This document shows positions 53,729-62,859 of a DNA stretch of 64,000 nucleotides, piece by piece (position 1 is the first letter of the stretch; each line of letters begins with the position of its first letter). The stretch lies in assembly GCA_027484025.1 (NCBI GenBank), contig JAIXTI010000286.1:1-64000 (forward strand), written 5' to 3'. The stretch comes from a bacterium (lineage in GTDB: Bacteria; Gemmatimonadota; Gemmatimonadetes; Gemmatimonadales; Gemmatimonadaceae). The notes beneath the pieces were generated by a model. That model worked only from the letters and a program-made list of their open reading frames with translations, was not told where the DNA came from and ran no database searches. The translations under genes were made by a program, and so were the position numbers.

Positions 53729-56719
53729 GTGAAACTCGTTCGATCCCTGTTGAGCCTCGCCGTGCTGAGCGTCAGCACCCTCGGGGCCCAGCAATCGTCC
53801 CGCACCGAGCCGGTCACGGGCCTCCGTGCGAACGCCACGGGCTATCACGCCCTTGTCGGCGCGCGCGTCGTCACCGCCCCCGGGCAGGTGCTCGACAACG
53901 CGACCATCATCATCCGCAACGGCGTCGTCACCGCCGTCGGCACTGGCATCGCGGCCCCCGCCGGCGCCCGCGTGTGGGAGCTCAAGGGGCTCACCGTCTA
54001 CCCGGGCTTCATCGACGCGCATGCAGACCTCGGCGGTGACCTCCCGGCCCAGGGCGGCGACGTTGGCCCAACGCACTGGAATCCACAGGTGCGCGCCTGG
54101 TTCAGCACCACATCCAATCTCAAGGACGACTCCACGCGCCGCGTGGCGCTTCGCTCCCTCGGCTTCGGGGCCGCGCTCGCCGTGCCGCGTCAGGGCATCT
54201 TCCGCGGCACCGCCTCGGTCGTGAACCTGAGCGACGCCGGCGTGCGTGAACGCGTGCTGCGCCCCGACCTCGCGCAGACGATCGGCTTCTCCCGCTCCTT
54301 CGCGCTCGGCGGCATGTACCCCAACTCCACCATGGGAACCGTCGCGCTCATGAAGCAGACGTTCCTCGACGCGGAGTGGTACGGACGCGCCTGGTCGGCG
54401 TACGAAACGAGCGGCCGCTCCATTCTTCCCCCGGAAACGAGCGAAGCGCTGGCCGCCATGAGCAAGGCCATCAAGGGCCAGCAGCCCGTGCTCTTCCAGA
54501 CGGAAAGCGAAGAGGAATACCTGCGCGCGTACAAGCTCGCGCAGGAGTACAAGCTCACGCCGTGGTTCCGTGGCAGTGGACAGGAATACCGCCTCATCGA
54601 CGTGCTCAAGGGACGCACGCAGCCGCTCATCGTGCCGCTCACCTTCCCCGACGCGCCGAACGTGGCCAACCCGGAGGCCGCGCTCAACGTCACGCTCGCC
54701 GAACTGCGCCACTGGTATCTCGCGCCCACCAACGCCGCGCAGCTGGCCGCCGCGGGGATCCCGTTTGCGATTACCGCCGACGGTCTCTCGTCCATCAATC
54801 AGTTCCTCCCCAACCTTCGCGTGGCCGTGTCGCGCGGACTCGCCGTCGACAAGGCGCTGGCCGCACTGACCACCGTCCCCGCTGGCATCCTCGGCATCGA
54901 GCGCACGCACGGCACGATCGCGGTGGGCAAGGTGGCCAACCTCGTCGTCAGCGAAGGCGATCTCTTCACGGAAGAGTCCTCCATTCGCGACGTGTGGGTG
55001 CAGGGCGCCCGCTTTGGTGTTTCGCGTCCGCCGCAGGTTGATCCCCGCGGCACCTGGGCGATTGCCTCCGACGACGCCGGCACCTTCAAGTCGGCAACGC
55101 TGCGTCTCGAAGGACCGCTCAACCGCATTCGCGGCACCATCGAAATGCCGAGCCGTCGTCCGGTGAACATCACCGGCGTACGCATCATCGCCGAAACCGG
55201 TCGTCTCGAAGCCACCTTCAACGGTGAACAGCTTGGTCTTGAGGGCGCGGTGCTGCTGTCGGGCTCCGTGCGTGGCGACGAGTTCTTCGGCTGGATGTCG
55301 CTCCCCACGGGTACCGACGCGAGCTACAAGGGCACGCGCACCGAGCCATATGTCGGCGCGGCGCGTGGTGTGGTGGCGGTGAAGGTTCCCAAGATCGACC
55401 TGCCCTTCATTCGCCCGGCCATGGAGTTCGGCCGGACAGCGCCGCCGGAACAGCCGGCCGCGGTCGTGGTGCGCAACGCCACGGTGTGGACGCAGGGCAC
55501 GCAGGGACGCCTCGAGAACGCCGACCTGCTCGTGCAGAACGGCAAGATCGTGAAGGTGGGACAGAAGCTCACCGCTCCCAAGGGCGCGGTCGAAATCGAC
55601 GGCACCGGCAAGCACGTCACGCCGGGCCTCATTGACCCGCACACGCACGGCGGCGTGAGCTCGGTCAACGAAAGCGGCTTCGCCATCGTCCCCGAAGTGC
55701 AGATGGGCGACGTCATCACGCAGAACAACATCTGGTTCTACCGGCAGCTCGCCGGTGGCCTCACCACCACGATGATCCTGCACGGCTCGGCCAATCCCAT
55801 TGGCGGCGAGAACGTGTACGTGAAGACGCGCTGGGGTTCGCTCCCCGACGAGTACAAGATTGCCAACGCGCCACGCACCGTGAAGTTCGCGCTCGGCGAG
55901 AACCCCAAGCGCAGCCCCACGCGCTACCCCAACACGCGCATGGGCGTGCAGGAAATCATTCGCGACCACTTCCTCGCCGCGCGTGACTACGAGAAGGAGT
56001 GGAAGAATTGGGAGAAGACGAAGACCGGCATTCCGCCGCGCAAGGATCTGCGCATGGAAGCCATCCTCGACATTCTCAACCAGAAGCTGCGGATCACGTC
56101 GCACGGCTATCGTGCCGACGAATTCCTCGCGCTCGTTCGCCTCGCCGAAGAGTTCGGCTTCAAGGTGCAGGCGCTGCAGCACGGCGTCGAAGCGTACAAG
56201 ATTGCCGATGAGCTCAAGAAGTCCGGTGTCGCGGCCGTGGTGTGGAGCGACTGGGGCGCGTTCAAGCTCGAGGCGTACGACGCGACGTCATACAACGCCC
56301 GCCTGCTCATGGAAGCCGGTGTCGTCACCTCGCTGCACTCCGACGACAACGAGATCTCCACGCGCATGAACTGGGAAGCGGGCAAGCTGCTCCGTTCAGG
56401 CGTGACTGAACTCGATGCGATGAACACGGTCACCATCAACTCCGCCAAGGCCATCGGCATCGACGATCGCATTGGCTCGCTCGACGCCGGCAAGGATGCC
56501 GACTTCGTGATCTGGAACGGCAACCCGCTCTCGCAATTCACCAAGGCCGAGCAGACGTGGGTCGATGGCCGTCGCTACTTCTCGCTCGCCGAAGACAAGG
56601 TGCTGCGTGAAGACATCGCCAAGCAGCGCGCGCAGCTCATTCAGGCCGTACTCGCCGCGTCGCCCGCCGACGCGCCCGCGGCCGGTGCGGCGGCACGCGG
56701 CCGCCCGGGGAGCAAGTAA
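53729..56719 (+). CDS. Exported double-module amidohydrolase
   Basis: A 996-residue secreted protein. The GTG at 53729 follows GGGAG by about 8 bases and opens a signal peptide (LLSLAVLSVSTLGAQ). Two amidohydrolase modules are joined: residues about 35-420 with 'GLTVYPGFIDAHADLGG', and residues about 500-970 with 'GKHVTPGLIDPHTHGGV'. The second keeps the metal-binding HxH (HTH) and ends with the expected 'SDDNEISTRM' and 'GIDDRIGSLDAGKDADFVIWNGNPL'. The first has HAD instead of HxH, so it may be non-catalytic. A beta-sandwich of about 130 residues lies between them. Family enzymes cleave amide or peptide bonds with Zn; related imidazolonepropionase-like proteins are common in this phylum. It leads an operon with the next gene. 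Confidence 0.9.
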   Translation: MKLVRSLLSLAVLSVSTLGAQQSSRTEPVTGLRANATGYHALVGARVVTAPGQVLDNATIIIRNGVVTAVGTGIAAPAGARVWELKGLTVYPGFIDAHADLGGDLPAQGGDVGPTHWNPQVRAWFSTTSNLKDDSTRRVALRSLGFGAALAVPRQGIFRGTASVVNLSDAGVRERVLRPDLAQTIGFSRSFALGGMYPNSTMGTVALMKQTFLDAEWYGRAWSAYETSGRSILPPETSEALAAMSKAIKGQQPVLFQTESEEEYLRAYKLAQEYKLTPWFRGSGQEYRLIDVLKGRTQPLIVPLTFPDAPNVANPEAALNVTLAELRHWYLAPTNAAQLAAAGIPFAITADGLSSINQFLPNLRVAVSRGLAVDKALAALTTVPAGILGIERTHGTIAVGKVANLVVSEGDLFTEESSIRDVWVQGARFGVSRPPQVDPRGTWAIASDDAGTFKSATLRLEGPLNRIRGTIEMPSRRPVNITGVRIIAETGRLEATFNGEQLGLEGAVLLSGSVRGDEFFGWMSLPTGTDASYKGTRTEPYVGAARGVVAVKVPKIDLPFIRPAMEFGRTAPPEQPAAVVVRNATVWTQGTQGRLENADLLVQNGKIVKVGQKLTAPKGAVEIDGTGKHVTPGLIDPHTHGGVSSVNESGFAIVPEVQMGDVITQNNIWFYRQLAGGLTTTMILHGSANPIGGENVYVKTRWGSLPDEYKIANAPRTVKFALGENPKRSPTRYPNTRMGVQEIIRDHFLAARDYEKEWKNWEKTKTGIPPRKDLRMEAILDILNQKLRITSHGYRADEFLALVRLAEEFGFKVQALQHGVEAYKIADELKKSGVAAVVWSDWGAFKLEAYDATSYNARLLMEAGVVTSLHSDDNEISTRMNWEAGKLLRSGVTELDAMNTVTINSAKAIGIDDRIGSLDAGKDADFVIWNGNPLSQFTKAEQTWVDGRRYFSLAEDKVLREDIAKQRAQLIQAVLAASPADAPAAGAAARGRPGSK

Positions 56720-56721
56720 TC

Positions 56722-58167
56722 ATGTCGCTCTTTCGCCGTACTTTCAGCACTCACTTCCAGACGCTGACCATGCACACTCACACGCGCGTCACGCTGCGCC
56801 ACACGCCGCGGTTGCTGTTGCAGGCCGCGTCGATTTCGCTGTCGCTTGGCATGGCCGGTGTGCTTGCACCAGCCGCTTTGCAGGCGCAGGTCGTCATTCC
56901 CACGGCGGCGCAATCCCAACCGGTGGTGCTCAAGGGCGCCACCATTCACACCGTCACGAAGGGCGTCATCGAGAACGGCGTCATCGTGATGGATAAGGGA
57001 AAGATCCTGGCCATCGGTGGTGCCGACGTGGCCGTGCCGCGTGGTGCAAAGGTGGTCGATGTCACCGGCAAGCACATTTACCCGGGACTCATCGACGCCT
57101 ATAGCACGGTAGGCATCTCCGAAATCGGCAGCGTCGATGTCTCCAACGACATCAACGAGCTTGGCGATTTCAACCCCAACGTGCGCGCCGAAGTCGCCGT
57201 CAACGCCGAAAGCCGACACATCGGCACGACGCGTTCGGCCGGTGTGCTCGTGGCCTTCTCGACGCCCGGTGGCGGCGTGATTTCCGGGCTCTCGTCCGCC
57301 ATCTCGCTGGAAGGGTGGACCTGGGAAGAGATGTCCATGAAGGGCGCGGCCGCACTCAACGTGAACTGGCCCGACCCCAACGCGCGTCCTCGCCGCTTCG
57401 GCGGCCCGCCCCCGGGCGGCCCGGGCGGCCGAGGGGCGCAGCCGGCCCCCAAGACGTACGCCGAACAGGTCGAGGAAATCCGCAACTTCTTCGGTGAAGC
57501 GCGTGCCTATCGCGATGCGCTCAAGTCGGGGCAGACGGTGCGCACGGATACGCGGTACGCGGCCATGATTCCGGCGCTCAACGGCGAGATTCCGGTGGTC
57601 GTGGCTGCTGAAGGTGTGGCACAGATCAACGACGCCCTCACCTGGGCCAAGCAGGAAGGGATCAAGCTCGTCATTCGTGGCGGACGCGATGCCATTCATG
57701 TGGCCGCCCGCCTGAAGGCGGACCAGGTGCCCGTCATTCTGACCTCCACCATGTCGGCACCTCCGCGGAGTGACGATGGCTACGACGAGGCGTACAGCAC
57801 CCCGACCGCCCTATACAAGGCCGGGGTGAAGTTCGCGATCGCCGGTGAAGGCAACGCGCTCTACAGCTACCGGTTGCCGTGGGATGCCGGCGTGGCGGTG
57901 GCATTCGGCCTGCCCGAAGAAGAGGCGCTCAAGGCGGTAACGATCAACGCCGCCGAGTTCATGGGCATTGCCGACAAGGTGGGCTCGCTCGAGGTGGGCA
58001 AGGAAGCGACGCTGCTCATCACCACCGGCACCCCGCTGGACATGACGACGAACATCATTCAGTCGTACATCCAGGGGCGCGAGATCGACATGAACGACAT
58101 GCAGAAGCAGTTCTTCAAGAAGTACATGGAGAAGATCAACCAGGCGAAGAAGAAGATCGCGAGCTGA
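56722..58167 (+). CDS. Exported amidohydrolase-like protein lacking the metal HxH (probable non-canonical or inactive)
   Basis: A 481-residue protein, 2 bases after the stop of the double amidohydrolase, with GGGAG 9 bases before the ATG. The signal peptide (LQAASISLSLGMAGVLAPAALQAQ) is preceded by a long positively charged n-region; an ATG at 56770 is possible. The amidohydrolase composite fold is plain ('GATIHTVTKGVIENGVIVMDKGKILAIGG', 'GKHIYPGLIDAYSTVG', 'IADKVGSLEVGKEATLLITTG'). However, the HxH position reads AYS and no other clear metal His set is seen. A Pro/Gly-rich stretch (PPPGGPGGRG) interrupts the barrel. It may be a regulatory or structural partner of the upstream enzyme. Confidence 0.87.
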   Translation: MSLFRRTFSTHFQTLTMHTHTRVTLRHTPRLLLQAASISLSLGMAGVLAPAALQAQVVIPTAAQSQPVVLKGATIHTVTKGVIENGVIVMDKGKILAIGGADVAVPRGAKVVDVTGKHIYPGLIDAYSTVGISEIGSVDVSNDINELGDFNPNVRAEVAVNAESRHIGTTRSAGVLVAFSTPGGGVISGLSSAISLEGWTWEEMSMKGAAALNVNWPDPNARPRRFGGPPPGGPGGRGAQPAPKTYAEQVEEIRNFFGEARAYRDALKSGQTVRTDTRYAAMIPALNGEIPVVVAAEGVAQINDALTWAKQEGIKLVIRGGRDAIHVAARLKADQVPVILTSTMSAPPRSDDGYDEAYSTPTALYKAGVKFAIAGEGNALYSYRLPWDAGVAVAFGLPEEEALKAVTINAAEFMGIADKVGSLEVGKEATLLITTGTPLDMTTNIIQSYIQGREIDMNDMQKQFFKKYMEKINQAKKKIAS

Positions 58168-58207
58168 CGGCTCCCGCGACGACATCGTCGCGGTCTGTGT
58201 GATGGGG

Positions 58208-58239
58208 GCGGGGCCGGTGAGCGGAATCACCGGCCCCGC
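58208..58239 (+). terminator. Hairpin terminator after the amidohydrolase operon
   Basis: CGGGGCCGGTGA and TCACCGGCCCCG form a perfect 12-bp stem (13 with the flanking G-C) around a 6-base loop (gcggaa), 41 bases past the stop at 58167. A T-run is missing, so termination may be intrinsic but weak. Confidence 0.65.
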
Positions 58240-58298
58240 GTCGTATAGGACCTTGGGGCACCCTTGCGACGCTGGCAGGCGCCCCGCAGGTTTTCCGG

Positions 58299-60377
58299 AT
58301 GTCAGCATTTGCGTCGGGGCCCCTCTCGTTCGGGGCAACTCCTGGCAGCACCGTCAAGGAGCGTCGGGAGTTCGTCGGCCACGTGCTCGCCGCACTGTCG
58401 CGCGAGTCCACGCTCGAGGGGCTGTACTCTCACGCGATGGATGCCGTCGCCGTCGCGCTCCATGTCGAGCGCGCGTCGCTGCTCATCTTCGACCACGAAG
58501 CCGTCTGCCGATTCGTCGCCTGGCGCGGGTTGTCCGACACGTACCGCGCCGCGGTCGATGGGCACTCGCCGTGGTCGCCGCGCGATCTCCACGCGACACC
58601 GGTCGCAGTGGCGAACGTCGCCGAGGACCCGTCGCTGGCGCCATTCGCGGCGACGCTGGCAGCCGAAAACATTCAGGCGTTGCTCTTCCTGCCGCTCGTG
58701 GGCCGTCAACGCCTGTGGGGCAAGTTCGTGCTCTATGCCGCCGAGCAGCGCGTGTTCACAGCGGAAGAGATCGAAACGGCTGAGCTCATCGTACGCGAGA
58801 TCGCTGCCGCCCTCGACTGGCGAGAGCGCGACCAGGAACTCCTCGAAGAGCGTCAACTCTTCTCCGCCGGTCCGACCGTCGTGTTCAAGTGGCGCAACGC
58901 CGAGCGGTGGCCCGTCGAGTATGTCTCGGCCAACCTCGGTGCGCAGTTCGGCTACACGCAGGAAGAGCTCATCACGGGCGCGGTCCGATACGCCGACATC
59001 GTGTACCCGAACGATCTCGAACGTATTGAAGCCGAGTTGAGGGCGCACGTCGCCGCTGGCGACGAGTGGTTCGAACAGGAGTACCGCTTGCGCCACAAGG
59101 ACGGACGCATGCGGACCGTGACCGACTTCAAGAAGGTCGTGCGCGCAAACGATGGCGTCGCGACGCATTTTCTCGGGTATCTGGTGGATGTCAGCGAGCG
59201 TCGCGCGCAGGACGAGGAGCACGCGCGCATCGAGGAGCAGGTGCGACGCACGCAGAAGCTCGAGTCACTGGGAGTACTCGCCGGCGGCATTGCCCACGAC
59301 TTCAACAACCTGCTCGTGGGTGTGCTCGGCAACGCGTCATTGGCGGTCGAGGAGCTCCCGGACCACTCGTCGGCCCGCCCGCTGCTCGAAGACCTGCAGG
59401 TCGCGGCACGCCGTGCGGCGGAACTCACGCGCCAGTTGCTCGCGTACTCCGGCAAAGGCCGCTTTGTCGTGGAGCCGGTCGACCTGTCGGCGCTCGTCCG
59501 GGAAATGGGTCGCCTGCTGACGACCGTCGTTTCCAAGAAGGCGCATGTCGTGTCGGAACTGCGCGATGACCTCCCGCGCGTACGTGCCGATGCGACGCAA
59601 TTGCGACAGGTGGTGATGAATGTCATCACCAACGCGTCGGATGCGCTGGGCGATGCCCCCGGTACCATTACCATTCGCACGCGCCGCATGCACGCGACTC
59701 GTGCGTGGTTGGCCAGTGCGCAAGTTGGTGCGGATATCGCCGAAGGCGAGTACCTCGTACTGGAAGTCGCCGACACGGGTGTCGGACTGCATGCTGACGA
59801 CATGCCGCGTATCTTCGATCCGTTCTATTCCTCCAAAGGACCCGGTCGGGGACTCGGGCTCGCCGCGGTGCTTGGCATCGTACGCGCGCATCGGGGCGCC
59901 GTGCGCATTGTGTCGACGGTCGAGCAGGGGACGACGGTCGCCGTTCTACTGCCCGCCGACGACGCGTCCGCTGACGATCCGGGTGAATCGAAAGCGACAG
60001 CCGGCCGACACCGCACGGTGCTCGTCGTGGATGATGACGCGGCCGCGCTTCGGGTAGCCGAACGCGTCTTGCAGCGTGATGGGTATCGCGTGCTGACGGC
60101 ACCCCACGGACGCGCCGCACTCGAGGTATATGCCGAGCGCGGACCGGCCATCGATGCGGTCCTCCTCGATCTCACGATGCCGGAGCTGTCCGGCTGGGAG
60201 ACGCTGCGCGAACTCCGTCAGCTGGATCCGTCCGTAACGGTGCTGCTCATGAGCGGTTATGCGCAGGAGCCCGGCGCCAGCATCGATGGCGCGGCGGGCT
60301 TTCTGGCCAAGCCGTATAGTGCGGAAGAACTCCGCTCGGCGGTGGCGGGCGTTCTTGCATCCGCCACGGCGCCCTGA
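58299..60377 (+). CDS. Soluble hybrid sensor histidine kinase (GAF-PAS-HisKA-HATPase-REC)
   Basis: A 692-residue cytoplasmic kinase. A GAF domain (about 25-175) is followed by a PAS/PAC domain (about 185-300, ending GYLVDVSERRAQDE). HisKA has H333 in LAGGIAHDFNNLL, and the ATPase shows the boxes VITNASDALGD, DTGVGLH and GRGLGLAAV. A receiver (about 570-690) has phosphoacceptor D in VLLDLTMPELSG and K in LAKPY. The NtrB-like AHDFNN with a C-terminal REC matches the other membrane-bound kinase in the window and suggests repeated use of one core with different inputs. No partner regulator is adjacent. The gene stands alone between two hairpin/stop regions. Confidence 0.91.
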   Translation: MSAFASGPLSFGATPGSTVKERREFVGHVLAALSRESTLEGLYSHAMDAVAVALHVERASLLIFDHEAVCRFVAWRGLSDTYRAAVDGHSPWSPRDLHATPVAVANVAEDPSLAPFAATLAAENIQALLFLPLVGRQRLWGKFVLYAAEQRVFTAEEIETAELIVREIAAALDWRERDQELLEERQLFSAGPTVVFKWRNAERWPVEYVSANLGAQFGYTQEELITGAVRYADIVYPNDLERIEAELRAHVAAGDEWFEQEYRLRHKDGRMRTVTDFKKVVRANDGVATHFLGYLVDVSERRAQDEEHARIEEQVRRTQKLESLGVLAGGIAHDFNNLLVGVLGNASLAVEELPDHSSARPLLEDLQVAARRAAELTRQLLAYSGKGRFVVEPVDLSALVREMGRLLTTVVSKKAHVVSELRDDLPRVRADATQLRQVVMNVITNASDALGDAPGTITIRTRRMHATRAWLASAQVGADIAEGEYLVLEVADTGVGLHADDMPRIFDPFYSSKGPGRGLGLAAVLGIVRAHRGAVRIVSTVEQGTTVAVLLPADDASADDPGESKATAGRHRTVLVVDDDAAALRVAERVLQRDGYRVLTAPHGRAALEVYAERGPAIDAVLLDLTMPELSGWETLRELRQLDPSVTVLLMSGYAQEPGASIDGAAGFLAKPYSAEELRSAVAGVLASATAP

Positions 60378-60401
60378 CGCACACGCGGCGCGCGCGGTTG
60401 G

Positions 60402-62780
60402 TTACCGGGCGCCGTTCCGCACGCGGAAGAGATAGCTGAACTTCACGAAGGCGCCGTCGCTCGTACGCTGAACATCCGACGGGCGCATCGTTTCCGTCGC
60501 GTCGACCCCGGTACCGTAGCCAACAAAGACGACAGTACCCGGACTCGGCAGGTAGCTGATCAGCCAGTCGGCTCGCCCCAGCAGCGACTTCCTCACACCC
60601 TGCACCGAGAGTTCGCCAGTGGCCGAGCGACGGAAGAGCGGCTGCTCCGTACGCGGATCGCGCAACGCGCTGCGATCGCGCGACTCCACCTGCCCGATGA
60701 AGCGCAAGAAGAGCGCGCGCGAGAACTGATACTCCAGGCGAAGACGCGGCACGACCTGCGTGCTGAACACCGAACCATCGCGATCGCGCACGAATCGCTG
60801 ATATCGCAACAGCGCACCGATACGTACCTGCGACGACGGGCGTAGATCGACCTGCGCCTCGACTTCACGCCGCTGCACGGTGGCGGTTTCGAAGAACTCC
60901 GGCTCGGTGCCGACGGTGGCCGTGACGGTGGCACCGGCACGTCGCCACTGCGGCGTATTCACGGCGAACGCCATGTTGCTGGTGATCTGCGCGGTATTCG
61001 GCGTGAAGCTCAGCGTGTCACGACCACTGGCAGAGAGCACGGCGTACGAGGTGTAGCGGCGCGCATCGAACGCAACCCGCTGTACATCGGGGGTCACGCT
61101 CACACGCCACCCACCGCGGATGGTCATGGAGTTGTCGAGCGTGACACGCGACTCGAGCGGTGTCTCACGCTCGTTGAAACTCTGGTACGTCCATAGCGAG
61201 CTGGCACTGAGAAAGTGCTGACGCTGATCCCACCAACCGCCCTTTTTGCCAAAAAGCGTGTAGCGCTGATTCACCTGGGCGCGTACGAAGTCCACACGGT
61301 TCACGAACCCTGTTTGGGTCTCGAAATCGGGACTGAATCCCTGCAAGTTGTACCGGTAGCCGTAGCCACGGCCGGTACGGCCATGACTGGCCTCCCAGAG
61401 TGAACCGGTGCGTGTCACGGTATCGCGCGTCATGCTCGCGGCATAACGCAAGTCGACGCTGTACACCTTCGCGAACTGCAGGCGCGTATCGAAGCCGGCC
61501 ACGCGGTTGAAGCGCGAGCCTTCCGACCGGTCGGTGAAGACGATGCCAGCGGTACTCTGATCACCGACATCCCGGCGCAATCGCACGATGTTGAAGCGCG
61601 GGCTGGTTTTGCCATCACGACCGCTTGACGGGGCGTCGATCGCCGACAGCAGCCCTACGTCGGTGCGCGGAATCTTGCCGGTGAGTTTGATGGCGCCCAA
61701 CGGCTGCACGATGGCACGCGTGTTGACGAGCCGGTTTGGCGCATCGAACTGCTCACTGCCTTCCACGAAGAAGGGGCGGAGCTCCGGAAAGAAGAGCGCA
61801 AAGCGGACGTCACCCGGAATCTGGCCTACGTCCGTCTCGACCTGACTGAAATCAGGATTGGCGGTGGCGTTGACCGTAAAGTTCGAGGTAATGCCCCAGC
61901 GCACGTCCCCACTGAGCTCACCACGCGTGCCGTAGCGCCACTTGTCAGGATCCGTGAGGCCACCGGCCGGCCCACCCGTCGTCGACGTGACCGAGGTCGG
62001 CGTGAGATCGAGCACCAGCCCGCGCTTCATGCCCGTCATGCCGCGCAGATAGCCAGCTTGCGGCGTGAAGGCCTGCTGCGCGCGCGATGTCGGCGCCCAC
62101 GTGTCCTGATAACCGGTGCGCTGCGTTTGCCTTACGATCTGCAATCCCCAGTCCTGCGTCGACGCCAACTGATAGCGGATGGACTTGAAGGGAATGCGCA
62201 TCTCCACCGAGAAACCGTCGTCGAGCAGCTGTCCCTTGGACTGCCACACGTAATCCTGCGACAGATCGACGGCTTGCAACGACGCGCGCGAAACGCCGGG
62301 GCCCGCCGATGCGTCGGCGCGCATGCCGTCGGCCTGCACGCCGAACGCGTTGACCGCAAAAACGAACGACCGGCGACGATCATTGAACGTGTCGAGGTGA
62401 ATGGCCACCCAGTCGTCGTTGGCAATGCGATCGCGTTCGGCGAGCGTCGCGCGTACTGTACCGGGTGGGGCGTACGCGCGGATGCCCACATACAGCGCGT
62501 CCTCCGCGTACCAGATGCGCACCTCGGTGTTGTCCTGCGCCGGCCGGCCGTCCACGGGGTTGTACGACGTGAATTCCTTCATGACGGTGGCCTGCTGCCA
62601 CACCGCCTCCGAAAGCGTACCGTCGAGCGTGATCGAATCGCGAAGTCGCGGGGCCCGCGCAGACAGCTCCTTCGCACGGCCGGAAAAGCTGCGGCCAACG
62701 GCGGGGATAGGCTCGAGGGTCGGCTTATCTGCGGCTCCGGCGTTGACCGGTTGCAGGAGCGCCAGCAGGAGGGGAAGCAT
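60402..62780 (-). CDS. Outer-membrane DUF5916 protein with CBM9-like N-terminal domain
   Basis: A 792-residue protein. A signal-like start (MLPLLLALLQPVNAGAA) is followed by a CBM9-like beta-sandwich (about 45-215: 'LDGTLSEAVWQQATVMKEF', 'WYAEDALYVGIRAYAP', 'VEMRIPFKSIRYQ'). The rest is the DUF5916 outer-membrane region, with 'NPDFSQVETDVGQIPGDVRFALFFPELRPFFVEGSEQF' (its usual signature) and many alternating strands ending 'FVKFSYLFRVRNGAR'. DUF5916 proteins are predicted 16- or 18-strand outer-membrane barrels; the carbohydrate-binding start suggests polysaccharide or surface interaction. Function is not established. The upstream same-strand gene is the sulfatase, 79 bases away. Confidence 0.87.
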   Translation of the reverse strand: MLPLLLALLQPVNAGAADKPTLEPIPAVGRSFSGRAKELSARAPRLRDSITLDGTLSEAVWQQATVMKEFTSYNPVDGRPAQDNTEVRIWYAEDALYVGIRAYAPPGTVRATLAERDRIANDDWVAIHLDTFNDRRRSFVFAVNAFGVQADGMRADASAGPGVSRASLQAVDLSQDYVWQSKGQLLDDGFSVEMRIPFKSIRYQLASTQDWGLQIVRQTQRTGYQDTWAPTSRAQQAFTPQAGYLRGMTGMKRGLVLDLTPTSVTSTTGGPAGGLTDPDKWRYGTRGELSGDVRWGITSNFTVNATANPDFSQVETDVGQIPGDVRFALFFPELRPFFVEGSEQFDAPNRLVNTRAIVQPLGAIKLTGKIPRTDVGLLSAIDAPSSGRDGKTSPRFNIVRLRRDVGDQSTAGIVFTDRSEGSRFNRVAGFDTRLQFAKVYSVDLRYAASMTRDTVTRTGSLWEASHGRTGRGYGYRYNLQGFSPDFETQTGFVNRVDFVRAQVNQRYTLFGKKGGWWDQRQHFLSASSLWTYQSFNERETPLESRVTLDNSMTIRGGWRVSVTPDVQRVAFDARRYTSYAVLSASGRDTLSFTPNTAQITSNMAFAVNTPQWRRAGATVTATVGTEPEFFETATVQRREVEAQVDLRPSSQVRIGALLRYQRFVRDRDGSVFSTQVVPRLRLEYQFSRALFLRFIGQVESRDRSALRDPRTEQPLFRRSATGELSVQGVRKSLLGRADWLISYLPSPGTVVFVGYGTGVDATETMRPSDVQRTSDGAFVKFSYLFRVRNGAR

Positions 62781-62859
62781 GGACGGATTCTAATCCCTCT
62801 GGGGAAGTGGGGCGATCCTTCGACGAGAAAGAGTCCTGCGCCGAAGGACGCCGCTTCCC

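Noticed and set aside
53591-56182. Large minus-strand ORF continuing the DUF3500 frame for 864 codons
   Set aside because: It is antisense to the amidohydrolase gene, whose translation has clear domain motifs. The minus frame is a low-complexity product of high GC with no domain pattern.
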